A DNA stretch of 64,000 nucleotides. Source: Puccinia triticina (Eukaryota > Basidiomycota > Pucciniomycetes > Pucciniales > Pucciniaceae). This document shows positions 1 through 11,694 of this stretch, piece after piece. The stretch is taken from NCBI RefSeq assembly GCF_026914185.1, contig NC_070561.1:7502001-7566000 (forward strand), read 5' to 3'. The translations under genes were made by a program, and so were the position numbers. The notes below the pieces were generated by a model that worked only from the letters and a program-made list of their open reading frames with translations, ran no database searches and was not told the origin of the DNA. Numbering within the stretch: the first letter of the stretch is position 1; each line of letters starts with the position of its first letter.

Positions 1-345
1 GTGGTCAGTTGCCAAATATCACTAATTTGGTAGTTTCTTGGTGTTTCTGCCACTATATCTCAGCGCAGCCCGGGAGTTCTCCCATGAAATTGGTACAAAA
101 GCTATCAAATGCCCCTGAAGATTCATTGTGTACCTTGAATAATGTAGCAGCCACAATATGATTGGTTGCCAAATATCACTAATTTGGTAGTTTCTTGGTG
201 TTTCTGCCACTATATCTCAGCTCAGCGTGGGATTTCTTCAATAATACTGGGACCAAAATGATGAAATGCCCCCAAAGATGAATAGTGTACCTTGAATGAC
301 CACAAAACCCCCAAGCGTAGCACCTACAATGTGAATGGTTGCCAA
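1..345 (-). repeat. ~173-bp satellite, inverted block
   Basis: Two tandem units of the satellite that fills the left edge, here in reverse orientation relative to the rest. Each unit contains the segment GTTGCCAAATATCACTAATT and a block reading TCTCAGC. The array runs off the left edge of the window. Short ORFs in it are shadows of the repeat. Confidence 0.9.
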
Positions 346-1559
346 ATATCACTAATTTGGCAACTGATCACATTGTGGCTGCTACACATGAGGGTTTTGT
401 GGTCATTTGAGGTACTCAATCAATATTTGATGTCATTTGATCATCTTGCCACCAATATGATGGAAGAACTCCCATGCTTCGCTGAGATATAGTCGCAGAA
501 ACACCAAGAAACTACCAAATTAGTGATATTTTGCAACTGATCACAGTGTGGCTGCTACATTTGGGGGTATTGTGGTCATTTAATGTACAAAATGAATCTT
601 CAGGGGCATTTGATGATATTGGTACCAATATCATGGAAGAACTCCCACGCTCCGCTGAGATATAGTGGCAGAAAGACCAAGAAACTACCAAATTAGTGAT
701 ATTTGGCAACCAATCACCTTGTGGCTGCTACATTTGGGGGTTTCGTGGTCATTCAAGGTACACAATGAATCTTCAGGGGCATTTGACCATTTTGGTACCA
801 ATATCATGGAAGAACTACCACGCTGTGCTGAGTTATAGTGGCAGAATCACCAATAAACTACCAAATTAGTGATATTTGGCAACTGATCACATTGTGGCTG
901 CTACACTTGGGGGTTTTGTGATCAATCGGGGTACTCAATCAGTCTTTGAGGGCATTCTATCATCTTGGTACCAATATCATGGAAGAACTCCCACGCTGCG
1001 CTGAGATATAGTGGCAGAAACACCAAGAAACTACCAAATAGTGATATTTGGCAACTGATCACCTTGTGGCTGCTACATTTGGGGGTTTTGTGGTCATTCA
1101 AGGTACACAATGAATCTTCAGGGGCATTCGACCATTTTTGTACCAATATAATGGAAGAACTCCCACCCTGCACTGAGATATAGTGGCAGAAACACCAAGA
1201 AACTACCAAATTAGTGATATTTGGCAACTGATCACATTGTGGCTGCCACATTCGGGGGTTTTGTGGTCATTCAAGATACATGATAAATCTTTGAGGGCGT
1301 TAGATCATTTTGGTACCAATATCATGGAAGAACTCCCACGGTGGGCTGAGATATAGTGGCAGAAACACCAAGAAACTACCAAATTAGTGATATTTGGCAA
1401 CTGGTCACATTGTGGCTGCTACACTTGGGGGTTTTGTGGTCATTTGAGGTACTCAATCATTCTTTGAGGGCATTATATCATCTTGGTACCAATATCATGG
1501 AAGAACTCCCATGCTGGGCTGAGATATAGTGGCAGAAACACCAAGAAACTACCAAATTA
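346..1559 (+). repeat. ~173-bp satellite array, forward block
   Basis: Head-to-tail units in forward orientation. The marker GATATTTGGCAACTGATCAC begins near 525, 698, 871, 1043, 1215 and 1389, giving spacings of 172-174 bp. Units differ by scattered substitutions and one-base indels. The block ends exactly at the target site TTA (1557-1559) of the large CACTA element and resumes at 22147, so both parts were one continuous array before that insertion. Confidence 0.93.
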
Positions 1560-1602
1560 CACCAGGGGGGAATGTGTGGCACTCTCTACAGAGTGCCATA
1601 CT
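1560..1602 (+). repeat. left terminal inverted repeat of the CACTA element
   Basis: 43 bp beginning CACCAGGGGG, pairing with 22104-22146 with one C/T mismatch. It contains an internal hairpin in which GGCACTCT is followed by its near reverse complement AGAGTGCC. TTA precedes it at 1557-1559. Confidence 0.95.
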
Positions 1603-1759
1603 GTAATTCCATCAGACCCAGGTACTGAAGTGATGTTGATGTTGAAGTCAAATGATCTGTAACTTTCGCAGCAACGGGAAGATAACTATTGCGTAAACTA
1701 TAATCAACTCCTTTGTTGATCTGTTCATGAATGGGTGATCAGGTGCCAGGGATGTTTGT

Positions 1760-2420
1760 TCACAAGCCATGGAAATGGGTCTTTCTGCACAATGATGTAA
1801 GAACTTTGGTACCAACTTGGGAAGCAGATATGATTTGTCTTGTAGGGTGACTAAACCACTCAGGTGTCACCAAATCTCGCACAAAGATACAGCAGAGAGA
1901 ATAGCACATATTGGTTGATGAACCAATCTTGTATTTGTGCACGGGCTCTTTTGTTGGTGGGTCCAAATCATCCCTGCCTGTTGGAGGGAAGACGCTTAAG
2001 ATCACCTTAAGTTGGGAGCTTGAAAAGTTTTGCTTGAAAGTCTCAACATGTAGGCAGCCATTCCTGCCCGATATGAGCTTCAAAATACCATGCCGGCGTG
2101 CTCATCTGTAGTAGGCTGCGACTATGTTGTGGAGAGATGTATTCATGGGAGACGACAAGCTTAAATGGAAAATTATGCTCCCAAGTCTTGAGACTTGTTG
2201 CGGGGCATATCATGCGATTTCTGGACTCCGCACCATCCGTCCAGGGGGAATGGCCACGAACAAGCTGTTTTGTGATGAGAAACAAGAAACTGGCCTTGAT
2301 GGCAGGATCAATGCAACATGACGTGTTGCGTCCTGAGGGCATACCGCAACTGGATGATTGGCGAGCTACCATGTAGATTCTACATGCTGGGGATGTCCGG
2401 CTTGTTTGGTACCATATCAC
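1760..2420 (-). pseudogene. possible decayed gene, function unknown
   Basis: Two adjacent minus-strand open stretches (2420-2043 and 2083-1760) overlap in different frames. Both have unbiased, protein-like composition; the second contains KVILSVFPPTGRDDLDPPTK. Joining them would need an intron or a one-base shift near 2050, and I could not find a clean splice pair. I do not recognise the product. It lies just inside the left end of the CACTA element and is divergent from the SNF2-like gene. It may equally be non-coding sequence. Confidence 0.3.
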
Positions 2421-2594
2421 CCAAACAACACAAAGGCGAAAGAGTCACTCCCATATGTAACAAAGACCACAGCCTTGTGGGTTGTTTTAAGGCTGTGTCT
2501 CGAAATTTCGCAGGGACAGAAACCAACAACCCATGTACGTGCCTCCGCTCGATGAGAGGATGAACACTGCTGACACGTTGTTCCCCCTTCCAGC

Positions 2595-4791
2595 ATGGCT
2601 AGCACATATTGTCTTGGTCAATTTATCATCCCAATTGCTATCTCAGATCGGACTTGGATCAGTGAAGACGCACAGGTTGCCTTTCTTCAACGAGGCCGCC
2701 AGCGAATCCATGTCTATTGCCCCCCCGAGCGGAGAATCAGTGATCTGGACCGAATGGCAAGTGAACACCTTGGCCCGTTGTTAGGGCCAATTGGCTCCTG
2801 TTCGACTCCAGTTGCCGGAGAAATCCAGCCTCCCAATTTCAGCATCATCAAGTTGCGTGCCTTTGTAGTGACCAAACATCGAATCCAACCCGAGCTACGG
2901 GGATGTGTCTTCAGTCAATCTGAGCATGTCCCGCAAGTCCGATTGGCGTTTGAGGGCGCCGGGGTCGAGCTCACACCTATATGGAACTACAATCCTAGTC
3001 TATTCTTTGATATACCCCACTATGTGCCTGAAAGTGCTGAAGAGAACATCTCTGAGGACCATTGGCTTTCGACATCGCGGAGGCTATGTACAACTGTGTT
3101 GAAACCACATCAGCTAACTGCACTCAGATTCCTCCGGAAGAACGAAGACTCTGGAAACAATCTGACCTCCCTATGGGATCATCCTGTCAATGCTTGGCTT
3201 CGCACAGCTTTCAACAGGTCTGCCGAGGACAAGAAAGAAGACTCGAGCAAGGCGCAAGGATCAATACTCGCTGATGACATGGGTTTAGGCAAAACCTTGA
3301 CAACACTAGCCTATATCGCGGCTACTGGTGATTCAGCAGTAGAATTTCTGTGGTCGGAATGGACGGACCGATCGGCGGCAACCCAGGTGATTTGCCCCCT
3401 TGCAACACTTTTGAATTGGGAGACTGAAATCAAGATCCACTTCAAAAATGAGCAATACCCTACCTAGTATTCCACGGCCGGGACCGAGCACAAATAAGCA
3501 GACAAGACTTGCAGTCGACTAGGGTGGTGTTGACGACCTACAAAATGATCGGCGATAGTAGGAATCGGTTACATTCGAACCAGCCAACAGTTGAATCTCT
3601 GGACCTCTGTTGGTTCCGCATTGTTTTGGACGAAGCACAGTGAGTCAGATACGCTGACCGTAATGTCACCTTCCTCTTACCTAATTGTTGCTCCAATGAT
3701 TGCAGCCTGATCAGGAACCCCAATGCAAAACGGCACCAGTACATTCGCGAGCTGCGTTCTAAGTTCTTCCTATGTTTAACCGGAACACCAGTGCAAAACC
3801 GACTCACCGACCTCCAAAGCTTGATCACGTTGTTCAACATCCCTCCATGGAGTGAAAACGAGCTGTGGAGGCAACATCTAGTTCCACATTTGAGTGTCGG
3901 GGAACCAAACGCGATAAGAACACTCACTAAACTAATGGAAGCCATCTGCCTGAGGAGGACCAAAGATGTAGTGTTGAATCTTCCACCTAAGGTTGAGAAG
4001 GGCATCATGGTACAGCAGGTGTCGCAGTGGGAGGAAGTTTCTCGAGAGTTGCATCAAAGGTTTATAAATGATTTTGGCAGGCTGCGGTTGTCAGGAGCGC
4101 ATTGGGATCCGGCCGAGTTTTTCCGACAGCTAAATCGGCTTCGTCAGTCCTGCAACCATCCAATCTTTGCTCAATCACAGATACTCACTGAACCAATCTG
4201 GCGATGGCAAGATTCAGGCAAGATTGTACATCTGGTCAACAACCTGTCCCAGTTTCTAAGCGGAGTCAAAGGTATTCCGCGGACCAAGGCCGTCATATTC
4301 TCAAGTTTTGTTGAATTTCTAGAAATGTGTGTAGATTTCACAACATTCAACCTTTTCTTTCTCATGCTGATGCAATTTTCCAGCATCAACCGAGCTCTCA
4401 CAGAAAACGACATTGCCTGTGCTCGGCTAACTGGTGAATTCCAGAAGCGTGACAAGCAACTTCACCAATTTTGAAACAACAACCAGTGCAACGTTCTTCT
4501 GGCGTCATTGCAGGCCGCAGGGGTAGGTATAGATTTACAGTGTGCACAAAATGTTTACATGATGGTACCAAGCAATCTTCATTTTTGTTATCAAGGGAAA
4601 GAGCCGACACTTACAACTGCTTGACTCCGCAGGAACCCAGCTGGAATCCTGCGAGTGAGATGCAAGCCATTGACCAACTCTACAGATTAGGACAAGTCCA
4701 TCCTGTCCATGTGTACCGATACTATGTACAAGGGACTTTGGAGGTAAACATATATCAAGTACAGATGAGGAAGGCGGAATTGGCTATGTGA
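2595..4791 (+). pseudogene. SNF2-family helicase-like gene, frameshifted and with a nonsense codon
   Basis: A SNF2/Swi2 DNA translocase carried by the CACTA element. Visible motifs in order are LKPHQLTALRFL, the Walker A loop DDMGLGKT near 3275, motif Ia ICPLATLLNW, TTYKMIG, a DEAH box formed only after splicing, LTGTPVQNRL, LRRTKDVV, SSFVEFLE, LASLQAAGVGIDL, and the final QAIDQLYRLGQ. Introns inferred at 3640-3705, 4327-4383 and 4565-4632 restore these motifs in frame. Two lesions remain: a one-base loss near 3453, and TGA at 4472-4474 where family spacing expects a sense codon. No RING insert of the Rad5/Rad16 kind is seen. The start at 2595 follows a pyrimidine-rich CCAG, so an upstream exon is possible. 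The family normally remodels nucleosomes or strips proteins from DNA; here it is probably inactive. Confidence 0.85.
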
Positions 4792-4973
4792 GTGAAACTC
4801 CTGCAATCATGCTGTCTGAAGAGGATCCTGACGAGTGGTTGGCCTTGATGCGAGTGTAGGCTGAGTGTGCCATCTGTAGGAAACGAGACATATGAGTGTG
4901 CTCAGTTACTTATGGGCAACCTGTCAGGTTGATGTACAAACAAGTCAACCACGGAGCAATGAGAATTCACCTT

Positions 4974-6082
4974 TCAGCCGAGTGCGCTATCAAAATCTAC
5001 AGAAGCCTGGGGGTTGAGCAGTTGGATTTCTGAAACCGACAGGGTGAGCATGTAAGATTGTGCATAGCAGTTGACTGGGAGGCTCCGTGGGACATCGTTG
5101 ATTGGAACCACAGGAGGAGAGGCGGGATCCGTTCTTCGAGATTCCAGATTGTATTGGTCTACAAATCGCCAACCTTTGGTAATTGTCTTCTTACGTGTGT
5201 AAATGTGATCCAACTTCTGGGCGAATTGGGCAAATTCAGCGGACCTCCACGACAGGGGCAACTTGAGCAGAGTTCTAGGAGGAATCTTCTCGGTGTCAGA
5301 GGTGGCTTTGATACTGTCAAAGAGTGTAGCCAGTCGAGGTGGCAGATTGAGTTTGGAGAGTGTTTCTTGACGATGAGCCTGAACCTGTAATGCAGTTGAA
5401 GTGCATGAATACAATGGCGGTTCAGAGGGAGCACAGGTAGTGAATAAGTGCATACCTGCCTGCGGAATTTTGTTCTTCTTTGCGATTCCTTTTTCTTCAC
5501 AACCTTGTCCTTGGAAAAACGACCTAATCGAAGCCCATCTTGCCGACCAAGAAACCATCGATGGAGGAGGCCACGCGGAATGGAGTTGTCGCTCGCCTCG
5601 GCAGGATCGATGAAAAAGACTTTGAAAGCACCTATCTCATAGGCATGCTTCCAATGTTTCAATACAAACTTTGCGAAGAGCTGGTTCCAGTGAGAATCCC
5701 AGGAATGATCCCAGGCAAAGGTGTTACCGGGGAAGTTTGAGGTGGCGAGGTCCTGCAGAAAAAGAGCTCGGTAGACAGGGGGGACATTCTCTGACTTGAG
5801 CTGAAGGGCTTCGGCTGGAATGGCGTCTATCGGATGCAGAAGGATCGAGTCGGGTAGATTTGAACCAACGTGAAAGTTGTCCGCGGCTGGAGCTATCCTC
5901 CAGTCATCAGGAGCGGCTTTCTTGGGTGTGCTGATCAAGTTGAGTAAGGTTCTGATGAAGGCGGATATGCTGCGAGCGCAGGATGAATTGGAGTCTGGGA
6001 GGAGGGTTGAGTATATCTTATTTTTCCCGGCGGCCGTCGATGGTGGTTTGCCAGACGCAAATAGGATTGTAGGGGATGACAT
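4974..6082 (-). CDS. accessory protein with LPxxCYxxxY C-terminal motif (345 aa)
   Basis: A two-exon minus-strand gene: exon 1 6082-5456, a 71-bp GT-AG intron 5385-5455 in phase 0, exon 2 5384-4974. The frame is open further upstream to 6283, so the start is uncertain; I chose the ATG at 6082. The middle is basic (KKKESQRRTKFRRQ) across the splice junction. The C-terminus reads SLPVNCYAQSYMLTLSVSEI, which resembles the end of the 531-codon accessory protein at 11695-13354 (GLPLDCYNTAYWKLLSQYE). I associate this type of ending with uncharacterised basidiomycete transposon-linked proteins, from memory only. The gene is convergent with the SNF2-like gene and has a 38-bp palindrome 248 bp upstream of its start. 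No catalytic motif is recognised. It may bind DNA or the transposase, which is inference. Confidence 0.7.
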
Positions 6083-6329
6083 TGCGGGAAGCCGCCACAA
6101 GCAGGCACACGCAGGAGGGGGGAATGATAAGCTGGGCCATTCGATGGATGGAGCTATATGTATTCCAGGATCAAACTTGTTGTAGCTGAGACAAAGGGTT
6201 CTCATTGACAAACAACGACAAGGGGAGGGACAGGCAGCCCCGGGGGCGAACAAAGGGAGCTCCTTGGCCCAAACAGAGCTCAACGGAGTATGAGAGGCGC
6301 TCTATTTGTGGTTGTAGCTTGGGGCATGA

Positions 6330-6367
6330 TGTCCACCCTGACGTTCGCGCGAACGTCAGGGTGGACA
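6330..6367. promoter_or_regulatory. 38-bp perfect palindrome, copy 1
   Basis: TGTCCACCCTGACGTTCGC followed directly by its exact reverse complement. It is identical to copies at 13658 and 19498 and lies upstream of the minus-strand accessory gene. A degenerate half, CGTCCACCC, follows at once. A regulator or transposase binding site, or a fold-back insertion, is possible. Confidence 0.85.
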
Positions 6368-7020
6368 TTTTCGTCCACCCACAGTGGCGCAAGCAGGGGC
6401 GTTTGAAGCTGGAGTCTCGGAGCAATGCGGGCATTGCTCGGTTGCTACACTGTTGAACAACCGCTCCTGACCTCCCACAGGACAGTCTAATGGCAACCTC
6501 CACCCTGTCCTGCGAAGACATGAAACTTGCACTGTCATCCCAAGAGTGCGGCCACCGAAAGCCCTAACTCATGGTAGAGCTCGAGTGAAATGCTGGTACG
6601 GATTGTCCTTGCGATAAGCCGGTATGCCACCGAGCTCCTGTTGCCACAGCAGGATGAAACCTTCAAGTAGCCGCGGAGGTATCTTGAGGTTCCATTGCAA
6701 ACAATTCAAGCCCTACTAACATGTCGGGCAAGTTTCCAGTTTGGAACCTTGTGCCGATCTGAATTTCCGCTCCCTGATATCCCTATAACTGCATGGCAGA
6801 AACTGGAACCATGAGAAGATACAAAGAGATCCAATGTGAAAGGAAGGCCGGGCATTTAAGCAGACTGTCGCACTACTAGAGAAGGGCCTTGTCACTGCCG
6901 GAGGGCACGGCACCCTGGGGAATGCGGCACAATCTTCTTTTCACTAATTCTCAAATATCACATGTCAGCATCAGTGGCTAGGATGAAGGAATTGGGTTCA
7001 GAGTACACGTACACAGAGGA
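6368..7020. other. intergenic, no gene recognised
   Basis: About 650 bp between two minus-strand genes. I see only short ORFs with no motif. It probably holds promoter sequence for the accessory gene and the 3' end of the next one. Confidence 0.5.
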
Positions 7021-7467
7021 TCAGAAACTCATGGCCCCAGGTCCACTGGACGAAGATCCTTGCTCGTCCCGTGCAGTGTCAGGGCTGCGTTCTTGAGCCT
7101 CGTCATACAGGATCGGACCTGCCAATGCACAAGGAGGGTTTGTCTATCTATCAGACCTCCAGCCCAACAGCTTCTGGAGTGAGGCATACTTACCTTTTCC
7201 AAGACGATTCCTGATGACATTCCAACTAGCGTAGACATTGGGAGTAGCCTTTTCTGGGATCTTCCTGTTAGCCGCCTCGCATATGAGCTGCCCCTGGAAC
7301 CGGTACGCAAGATTCCAGTTGACCCAAAGTTGAGGTTCAGAATCTTCCTTGGGCTGTGATGTTGTTGGATCCACCTCCCGGTCGGTCATCTCTTGATCAA
7401 TCAGCTGCTGCATCTCTTGTAGCCATTGCAATTGCGCATGAGTGAGTTGGACTCGAGTGGGTGGCAT
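7021..7467 (-). CDS. hypothetical 123-aa cargo protein
   Basis: A two-exon minus-strand gene: exon 1 7467-7194, a 75-bp intron 7119-7193 with a canonical GTAAGT donor, exon 2 7118-7021. Joined length is 372 nt, a multiple of three ending in TGA. The N-terminus is Gln-rich and probably helical (HAQLQWLQEMQQLIDQEM), followed by WVNWNLAYRFQGQLICEAAN and a Ser-rich tail. There is no signal peptide, membrane segment or zinc motif, and I do not recognise a family. The gene is divergent from the transposase gene, separated by about 600 bp that may act as a shared promoter region. Confidence 0.6.
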
Positions 7468-8064
7468 TGTAGGACTAGTAACTATGGAGCTGAGGATGTG
7501 TTGGTGTCGTTTTGAATAAGACAACTGCAAGTTGGCGGAATGTTGACCTGCGGAATTTCAGGCAGAGGGGGATCCCAGTGATATATGTGCGCTTCGGTCT
7601 TCCGTCGCCAGTTATTTCAGTCATGCAGGCCCCGCTTCGGTCATGAAGACCATCAGTATCTGCGCAAAGAACTGGGGCATTTAGAACGGACACGTCATTT
7701 TAGAATTTGCGTACTGCAGATTCTGCCGTGCCGGAAGATGACTCATGAAGACATGAGGCGGTCTCTGCCAGAATAGATATATGCAGCCATCGCCTATGGT
7801 ATTGTTTGAGTGCTACTGGAATCACATGTTCCTAGTGTGTTTTGTGTGGCATCACCGGTTCCAAGAGAACATTCCAAGGTCACGCCTTCGTCAAAACACG
7901 TTCACCTTAGGAGGGCGTTAACTAGGCTCATGTTTCTCCTGTCTTCCAGACTATGACTTTGCAACGGAGGAGACGGGGCAGCAGACACAACATAGACTTG
8001 ACCTAATTCATTGAAAACATTTACCTTCCAGTGGCAACTTTCTCACGTTCTCAAAGCCTCGACC
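7468..8064. other. divergent intergenic region
   Basis: About 600 bp between the start of the small minus-strand gene and the start of the transposase gene. No gene or palindrome is seen; it most likely holds both promoters. Confidence 0.45.
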
Positions 8065-11000
8065 ATGTCCCAACGACCAAAGTACATTTGCCGCTGTGAG
8101 CACTTTGGCTGTAACAAGACACAACACGAGCAAGAAGGTGAAGGGATCGTTTGTGGCAGGGTTTTGTCCAAGCGTGTGTTCAAACAACATCAGAAGAAAT
8201 TACCCAATAATGCACAGCACGCTGGCGCACCAGCAGCAGGATTGCTTGCCTCGACGTTGCATGTAGGTGATCTTGTCCCCCTGTTCACTATTTCATCAAA
8301 CAACTGGCTGAGGGCACTGATAAGCATTGGTAGAATGTGGCCAGTAGCTCCACAGCCGTTGCGGAGGTTAACACCAAATCAAGGCCCGGTCTCCTTGAAG
8401 AAGATTACTGCCGGCAAGTCATGCTCCAACTCGCAAGCGCCATATTTACCCATAAGCTTAGTAAAGCTGGAGAAGTAGATTTCTTGAAAGCCGCACGATC
8501 GAATGTGTTACTTCTCGGCAGCATTTGGAACAACAATAACCAGACTGCTATTGACCCAACCCCCATCATTCAGCAAATTATTCCGAAGACCCAGGAGGCC
8601 GTTTTTCATAGTCTCGGCCTAAATCCCGACTCAACAACCCGGATCTGTTGCAGAAAGTGTTTTGCCCTCTACGTGATCGAATCAGGGCGCCCAAACAAGC
8701 CGCAAAAATGCACCCAGCCGTTTCTCTCCAAAAGGCAAGGATATTGCAAGTGGGCTAAAGCGCAGGAGATTGTCCCAAAATGTGACGAAGACCTCTTCCA
8801 GGTGGTCGCAAAAAACCAGCTGATCCCTGTTCGCACTTTCACGTATGTCTCTTTGAAGTCGTGGTTGCAGGGGCGCCTTCTCCAACCCCCCTTTGAAACC
8901 CTTCTAGAATCGAGTCTGGTATCTACCACTTGGACCGACGACCAGCCAATGGAAGATGTGTGGCATGGCTCTGTCTGGCGAGAATTCCCAAATGCCGATG
9001 ATGGTACCGGGATCTACACACAGGCTTCGGGAAACCTCGTCTTCAGTCTCTATCTGGACCGGTTCAATGCCGAAGGTAGCTCAAATCTGGGCAAGCACAA
9101 CTCTGTGGGAGCAATTACTATGGTTTGCTTGAATCTACCTGCAACGTCTTGTTACAAAGTGGAAAACATCTTTCTTTTCGGTGTTATTCCCGGGCCAACA
9201 GAGCCCAAACTCGAACAGCTGAACCATGTCTTGCAGCCTTTGGTTGATGAGCTGAATGAGTTTTGGAGAGGAGTTACCTATGAAGCAACAAGTCTGCATC
9301 CCACTGGGAGAACCATCCGAGTCGCGATCTTCCCATTGATTGCAGACCTTCCAGCCCTGCGGAAAACTGCTGGATTTGGTAGTCATGCGGCGAACCTTTT
9401 CTGTTCTTATTGTCTTTTACCTAAAACAAACTTGGAGGAGACGGATCCATCTAAGTTTCCGAGACGGACCAACGAGGAACACCTACGCCATGCCTCCGCA
9501 TGGCTGACTCTTCAGAACGCAACTGAACAAAAGAAGTTCACCAAGACACACGGAGCAAGGTGGAGTGTGCTTAACAAATTACCCTACTGGCGACCAATCA
9601 ATCACTGCTCAATCGAGTTGATGCACGCGCTAGTCCTTGGGGATTTCAAGGATCATAGCGTCAGATTCATGTCCTTGCCTTTGGCTGGCGCGCAACTCAA
9701 GTCCATGCAAGAAATAGATGAACAGCGGCAGAACGATGTGTCCTACAAAGAGCCTCCTTTCAATGAAGTATCCCGACCAACGGCAAGGCGCAAAGGGAAA
9801 CGAAAACTTGAAGACCTTCAAGAGACTGTGGCCCCTGAGACTCGGGTCAAACAAAGACGAGGCAATGTGAATTACCCCATCACCACGGCCGATCAAGATC
9901 CATCGAGGTCAAGCTCTCACTCACAAGCAGGCTCCGGAGAGAAATCGCAACCATCATCCACGCACTCCTACGACCCACGGCGGCGCAAGCGAGCGCTTTA
10001 CAGTGAAAGCAAGGATGAGTCATATGCTGAGTCGCAAGAGGATCGGGAGAGTGACTGTACAATCACCGGTCAACGCCGGACAACGGAACTATTTTCCCAA
10101 CTGCAGGACAAGGATCAACCCCGGATCTTGCCTGAGGAACTCGATGTTATCCGCCGCACCATTCTTCATACGGTGGTGCCCGCGTGGATTGATAGGGTGC
10201 CACGCAACTTGGGCTCGGCCAGCCATGGTTCCCTGAAGGGAGCAGAATGGCTGATTTTGTACAAGGTTTACTACACAATCGCTCTAATTCCGTTAAGGGT
10301 CAAAGCTTCTGAGAACGCAGGCACAGCGGAAAGCAAACATCGAATTTCCAAGCTGTTAGAGTCAACTACCACATTGAGTCACATCACCCACTTCCTTACA
10401 CTACCCAAGATCAAACTGAACGACCTGGGAGAACTTGATGATATGATAATCCGCTACCGGAAATGTCTTCAGCAAGGTTGGCCTGCAGAAGTGAGTAAGC
10501 CCAACTTACATCTCACCCAGCATTACCCGGATGTCATTAGGAGGTTTGGTCCACCACGCTCAACAGCTGCATGGGCCCAAGAGCGGGTGAATGGGATGTT
10601 ACAAAAGTTGCCTACAAATCATCATCCAGGTGAGATTGAGCTTTGCACCTTGTGCTACCGTTCAGTGATGTGAATTGACTCTCTGTTCCACCCCATACGA
10701 CAGATGAGCTACCAAAGACTTTGACGCACAAATGGCATATGCACTCAACATTCAAAGGCCTTCTTAATGGCGCAGCCGATGAACACCATTCGACGGAAGA
10801 TGGCTCTGACAGGATACCAATGAACACAAGCTTGGATGAGCCTGTGTTTTTGAAGTGGAAGCGTGCGGTGTCTCAACAAGAGCGGTCCCAAGGGCAGTCG
10901 CGTGTTGTTCCTGAAAACCATCGGCTCACTTCTCTGGTCAATGTAGTACCCAGTATGTGTATCAACCGGAAGACGTTCACGTCGAGGGAGAATCACCATG

Positions 11001-11398
11001 GGAATTCTTTGGTTGAGTTCCACCTTGGTAATTGTCAGCGATTTGGGGAGATAGAGCGGATTTTCCTTTCAGACAACACACCCGGAAGAACTTGGGTGGT
11101 GGTCAAGCCGTTTCAAGAAGTACCCCGGGACGAAGATCCGTACAGAAATTATCCAGACCTCAACTGTTGGCTGGTTCAGGCTAATTACGAGGCATTGGCT
11201 GTGATTGCGAGTGAAGAGATCATAGGTCATGTGGCATGTATGAAGAACCCTGCGGGAACGTTTGGATTAACGAATGAAACAATCAGTGCGGTGGGACTAG
11301 GGTCTGCAGTAAGTAAATTTCGATTCAAAGGGGCAAAGCCGTGTTTGGTTGGAATGCTGAGCAGTCTGTTGGACCTTGTTTGGTTGATCTTGATTTAG
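8065..11398 (+). CDS. Tnp2-type CACTA transposase
   Basis: The element's own transposase, which would cut at the terminal repeats and insert at 3-bp targets. Exons inferred: 8065-8262, 8334-10629, 10704-11398, joined by 71- and 74-bp introns (phases 0 and 1), about 1062 aa. The N-terminus has a Cys-rich knuckle (CRCEHFGCNKTQ) typical of this family. The core shows SLYLDRFNAEG with the first acidic residue, then FLFGVIPGPTEPKLEQLNHV matching the family's conserved IPGP block. After that come LIADLPAL, CSYC, IELMHALVLGD, and the terminal FGPPRSTAAWAQERVNGML with the probable catalytic Glu. No stop or frameshift is seen. An alternative last intron (GTAAGT at 11309, acceptor 11364) would change the C-terminus. 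I chose ATG 8065 because it sits directly before the Cys motif. Confidence 0.92.
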
Positions 11399-11694
11399 GG
11401 ATGGGAAAGCCTTGTGGACAATGCATGAATGAGTGCATTGGCGGCATTGTCAAAGGGGATGGTTGCTTGGGTGCATTTGGGACAGACAGAAGGGGGATGA
11501 AGTGAGCGGCAAATGATGCGAGGTCCTCTCTCTCTGTACCTCCGTGCTTTAGCCTCAGGCAGAGTGGGGATCATTTCTGGAACATTTCATCAAGTCTGCT
11601 GTTATTCATCTTGTTGTCGCTCTGAGCTCTCCTCCTGCCTGATCAAGTTTGACTATTGAAACCTTGCCATCAATCCACTTCTGAAACGTCTACA

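Noticed and set aside
22..1251. ORFs of 60-110 codons in the satellite
   Set aside because: They repeat with the unit on both strands and have no start context or domain.
6205..6456. ORFs crossing the 38-bp palindromes, with peptides such as HPDVRANVRVD
   Set aside because: The same peptide arises at each palindrome on both strands, so it reflects the palindrome and not a gene.
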